Shown piece by piece: positions 22,925 through 24,876 of a stretch of DNA of 24,876 nt. The DNA is from a virus. The number at the start of each line of letters is the position of its first letter. The first letter of the stretch is position 1. The notes beneath the pieces were generated by a model that was not told where the DNA came from, ran no database searches, and was given only the letters and a program-made list of their open reading frames with translations. A program made the position numbers and the translations under genes. The DNA is taken from positions 1 to 24,876 of IMG/VR virus record IMGVR_UViG_3300025617_000109; one strand, written 5' to 3'.

Positions 22925-24085
22925 TTAATATCTTCCTTCTAAATCTTCTTCGTCCATTTCATTACCTTTCAAGTCGATAGCATATCCATACCCTTCTTTA
23001 GGTCCGTCTCCGTCTCCATAATCGCTATAAACTCCTCCGGTAATGAAGTATCCATTAGGGTACTTTTCTATAGATTCTATTCTACCATCGTCGTTTGGAT
23101 CATCATCGCCTATTTCGTATGTTTTGCCGCCTAATGTTAATTTTTTTAACCTTTTAGGTTTAAATGAAGGTTTAGTATCTTTTGGTTTGTTTTTATCGTA
23201 TTCTGCGAATTGTCTATCTTGAATAGCATCGAGCTCTGGGTGAGATTGGATACCGCTTTTTCCTATTTCAACAGATCGTATTTTATCTTCATGCCCTGGG
23301 TTATCGTTGTACTTAATAGATGCTTCTAGTCCTAATTCTTTAGCTTTTGCAACTAACTCCTCAGCATTTTTTAATAGTTCTTCAGGAGTATGTCCAACTA
23401 CAGTCATACCTTCATTTACAGATCTACTGTTAGAAGTAAGTTTATTCTCTACTAAGAATTTTCTTAAATTAAAATTACTTATTTCATTTATAGGTTGATC
23501 ATCATCTAGGTAAGCTCTTCTTAATTGAGTTTGCATAGACTCTCTTTCATCACTGTCATACTGGAATGAATTTGGGATTAAAGAATCTAAATCGTATGCA
23601 TTTTCTACTTTTCCAAATTGTTTAACAAAGATTTCTAAGTCTTCTTGTGTATCAGTATCACCATATGGTTTAAGGTAAACATCTACAAATTTATCAAAAG
23701 CTTCTCTTTGACCTTTATCTAATCCACTTAAATCAACACCAGATAAATCATATTTTTGTCTTGGAGCAGATGGTTTACTGTCTCCAGTCATTTCATCGTT
23801 GTAATAATCAACTGCCATATCTACGATATCGCTAGAAGGTACATCTTCTTCTCTTTGATCATAGTAGTATTCTACAGAACTATCTATAATAGCTTGTAGA
23901 ACTTTATCTGAAATGTTTGGTAATTGAGCTTTAATACCTGCTTCTACTTCTGCTTGATAAGCAGCATCATCGATTTCATAGCTATATTCGTCAAAAGAAA
24001 AAGTTAATTCTTCTTTTAATATTTTACTACTAGCAGTAAGTTTATTCTCTGTTAAGAATTTTCTTAAATTAAAATTATTTTTCAT
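22925..24085 (-). CDS. 386-aa acidic protein with duplicated FNLRKFL leader (probable fusion of two modules)
   Basis: The N-terminus MKNNFNLRKFLTENKLTASS recurs at about residue 204 as SNFNLRKFLVENKLTSNS, exactly 200 codons later, so the protein is two modules that each start with the same leader. Both copies hold an LxE (LTE, LVE) that fits the T4 prohead-protease cleavage pattern. Module 1 is acidic and helical (DDAAYQAEVEAGIKAQLP). Module 2 contains HTPEELLKNAEELVAKAKEL and a C-terminal beta region with GKTYEIGDDDPNDDGRIESI and YFITGGVYSDYGDGDG. No family is recognised. The leader suggests delivery into the prohead, so these may be internal head proteins. An out-of-frame ATGA just before copy 2 looks like a relic start/stop junction. 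Confidence 0.82.
   Translation of the reverse strand: MKNNFNLRKFLTENKLTASSKILKEELTFSFDEYSYEIDDAAYQAEVEAGIKAQLPNISDKVLQAIIDSSVEYYYDQREEDVPSSDIVDMAVDYYNDEMTGDSKPSAPRQKYDLSGVDLSGLDKGQREAFDKFVDVYLKPYGDTDTQEDLEIFVKQFGKVENAYDLDSLIPNSFQYDSDERESMQTQLRRAYLDDDQPINEISNFNLRKFLVENKLTSNSRSVNEGMTVVGHTPEELLKNAEELVAKAKELGLEASIKYNDNPGHEDKIRSVEIGKSGIQSHPELDAIQDRQFAEYDKNKPKDTKPSFKPKRLKKLTLGGKTYEIGDDDPNDDGRIESIEKYPNGYFITGGVYSDYGDGDGPKEGYGYAIDLKGNEMDEEDLEGRY
23435..23477 (-). repeat. Direct repeat copy 2, encoding the internal FNLRKFLVENKL leader
   Basis: 41 of 43 bases are identical to 24035-24077, at a distance of exactly 600 bp. The match includes silent positions. Confidence 0.88.
24035..24077 (-). repeat. 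Direct repeat copy 1, encoding the N-terminal FNLRKFLTENKL leader
   Basis: First copy of the 43-bp direct repeat, in the opening codons of the 386-aa gene. The two mismatches fall in the codon that differs between Thr and Val. Confidence 0.88.
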
Positions 24086-24100
24086 GTTTATTATTACTAT

Positions 24101-24108
24101 TATAAGTA
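24101..24108 (-). promoter_or_regulatory. Weak late-promoter-like octamer upstream of the 386-aa gene
   Basis: The coding strand reads ATACTTATAATAGTAAT in the 23-nt gap before the ATG at 24085. It has one mismatch (TACTTATA) to the recurring octamer, followed by the same ATA. Confidence 0.3.
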
Positions 24109-24876
24109 TTATGCTTCTGGTTCTTCTCCTGGTTCTTCAAAGTCAATTGGCTCTCCGCCTAAATCAGCTCCACCTTCTTCTTCACCTCCGGCGTCTGCTG
24201 TATCATCTCCTCCTAATGCGTCTATACCTGCATCACCTCCGCCACCGGCATCAGTTCCAGGGAAATCTCCGCCTCCGCCACTGGAAGAACTTCCAGAGTC
24301 TACATCAGCTGCTTCTCCTTCTCCGGCTCCAGTCATAGGTCCTTCTTTATATAGAATAGCTAATTTATCTAAAGCCTGTTGATAATCATTTATTTTATCA
24401 ATATAGAATCTTTTACCCATTATCTGAGCTTCAAATCCAGTACCGGTCCATTTTAAGATGTAATCTTGACCGTTCTTTAGATTAATTCTAAACTCAGTAG
24501 GTCTTGGTGAAATCCAGTCTATTTTATCGACAAACTCTTTAAAATCTTCTGTTTGTAATTTAATGATAGCTGCCTTTAGAGTAGGAAACTTAGATAAGAT
24601 TTGATCTGTAACGTCTTCTAATACTGTTTCTTTAGGAGCTTTTTTATCACCAGGTTCTTCTGGTGTTGGTTCTTCATCCTCTATTTCATCTAATAAACTT
24701 TCAGCTAAGCGTTTTTTACCTTCTTGAAAATATTCATCTTCTTCTTCATCATAATCATCATAATCATCATAATCATCTTCTTCTTCATCTTGATACTCAG
24801 ATTCGTAATCAAACATATCTTCTGTATTCTTAGAATATTCACTTTCGTCTTTCCTTTCTATATACTCTAAAGCTAT
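24109..24876 (-). CDS. Acidic, Gly-rich protein of unknown function, 5' end beyond window
   Basis: An in-frame ATG lies at 24816-24814 (MFDYESEYQDEEEDDYDDYD), but the frame stays open to the right edge for 20 more codons (IALEYIERKDESEYSKNTED), so the true start is probably outside; no convincing ribosome site precedes the internal ATG. Visible parts are: a Tyr/Asp/Glu-rich region made of 9-bp DNA repeats; a short helix (KKRLAESLLDEIEDEE); a compact domain of about 95 residues (VTDQILSKFPTLKAAI through YQQALDKLAILYKEG) that looks folded, with IDWISPRPTEF and a YILKWTGTGFEAQIMG hairpin; and a Gly/Asp/Glu-rich disordered tail ending EEPGEEPEA. No family is recognised. It precedes the leader-bearing 386-aa gene by 23 nt and may belong to the same head-related operon. 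Confidence 0.75.
   Translation of the reverse strand: MALEYIERKDESEYSKNTEDMFDYESEYQDEEEDDYDDYDDYDEEEDEYFQEGKKRLAESLLDEIEDEEPTPEEPGDKKAPKETVLEDVTDQILSKFPTLKAAIIKLQTEDFKEFVDKIDWISPRPTEFRINLKNGQDYILKWTGTGFEAQIMGKRFYIDKINDYQQALDKLAILYKEGPMTGAGEGEAADVDSGSSSSGGGGDFPGTDAGGGGDAGIDALGGDDTADAGGEEEGGADLGGEPIDFEEPGEEPEA
24748..24778 (-). repeat. Short 9-bp tandem repeat encoding Asp-Asp-Tyr
   Basis: About three copies of a 9-bp unit (plus strand ATAATCATC) encode DDYDDYDDYD in the acidic protein. It is a simple in-frame repeat prone to copy-number change. Confidence 0.7.

Noticed and set aside
24084-24338. Plus-strand Leu/His-rich 84-codon frame
   Set aside because: Mirror of the Gly/Glu/Asp-rich tail of the acidic protein; looks hydrophobic but is compositional shadow.
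1-24876. tRNA genes, integrase, IS elements or lysogeny genes
   Set aside because: I looked for them in gaps and frames and saw none; gaps are too short for most, and all long frames are structural or unknown late genes.

Overview
The window is a late structural region of a T4-like, contractile-tailed phage (Caudoviricetes, myovirus morphology). Every gene I can support is read on the minus strand. The sequence is AT-rich and gene-dense. Most start codons lack a strong Shine-Dalgarno sequence, and there are many stop/start overlaps. The portal, capsid, protease, terminase and neck proteins look like a divergent ('far-T4') branch similar to marine T4-like phages. The host cannot be read from the sequence. 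I saw no tRNA, integrase, IS element or CRISPR array.

Reading in the direction of transcription (high to low coordinates): (1) 24876-21470 holds three proteins of unknown function, namely an acidic, Gly-rich protein cut by the window edge, a 386-aa protein with an internally repeated leader, and a 484-aa protein. (2) 21467-17964 holds the terminase large subunit (gp17) and portal (gp20). (3) 17934-10746 is the head-assembly cluster: a 284-aa helical protein, a 73-aa basic protein, a 739-aa protein with a Cys knuckle and an EF-hand-like loop, the prohead protease (gp21), a 178-aa hydrophobic protein, the scaffold (gp22) and the major capsid protein (gp23), closed by a strong intrinsic terminator. 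(4) 10638-6760 holds a PhoH-like ATPase followed by the neck/tail-completion module gp13, a 99-aa protein, gp14 and gp15. (5) 6756-1 is an adhesin/tail-fibre region with four repetitive fibre-like proteins (125, 331, 1265 and at least 341 aa) and two 57-aa small genes.

Together these genes build the prohead (20, 21, 22, 23 and probable core proteins), package DNA (17), close the head and join it to the tail (13, 14, 15), and supply host-recognition fibres. Small terminase (gp16), sheath (gp18) and tube (gp19), which sit among these genes in T4, are not in the window, so the order is rearranged.

No stretch over 300 bases lacks a gene. The longest apparent gap (5052-5347) holds a 57-aa gene, a terminator and a promoter-like motif. 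The most noteworthy non-coding signal is an octamer close to the T4 late-promoter core that precedes most transcription units in a fixed orientation, apparently inverted relative to T4. The most noteworthy coding signal is a repeated FNLRKFL[T/V]ENKLT leader, exactly 600 bp apart inside one gene, that looks like a capsid-targeting peptide and a relic of a gene fusion.
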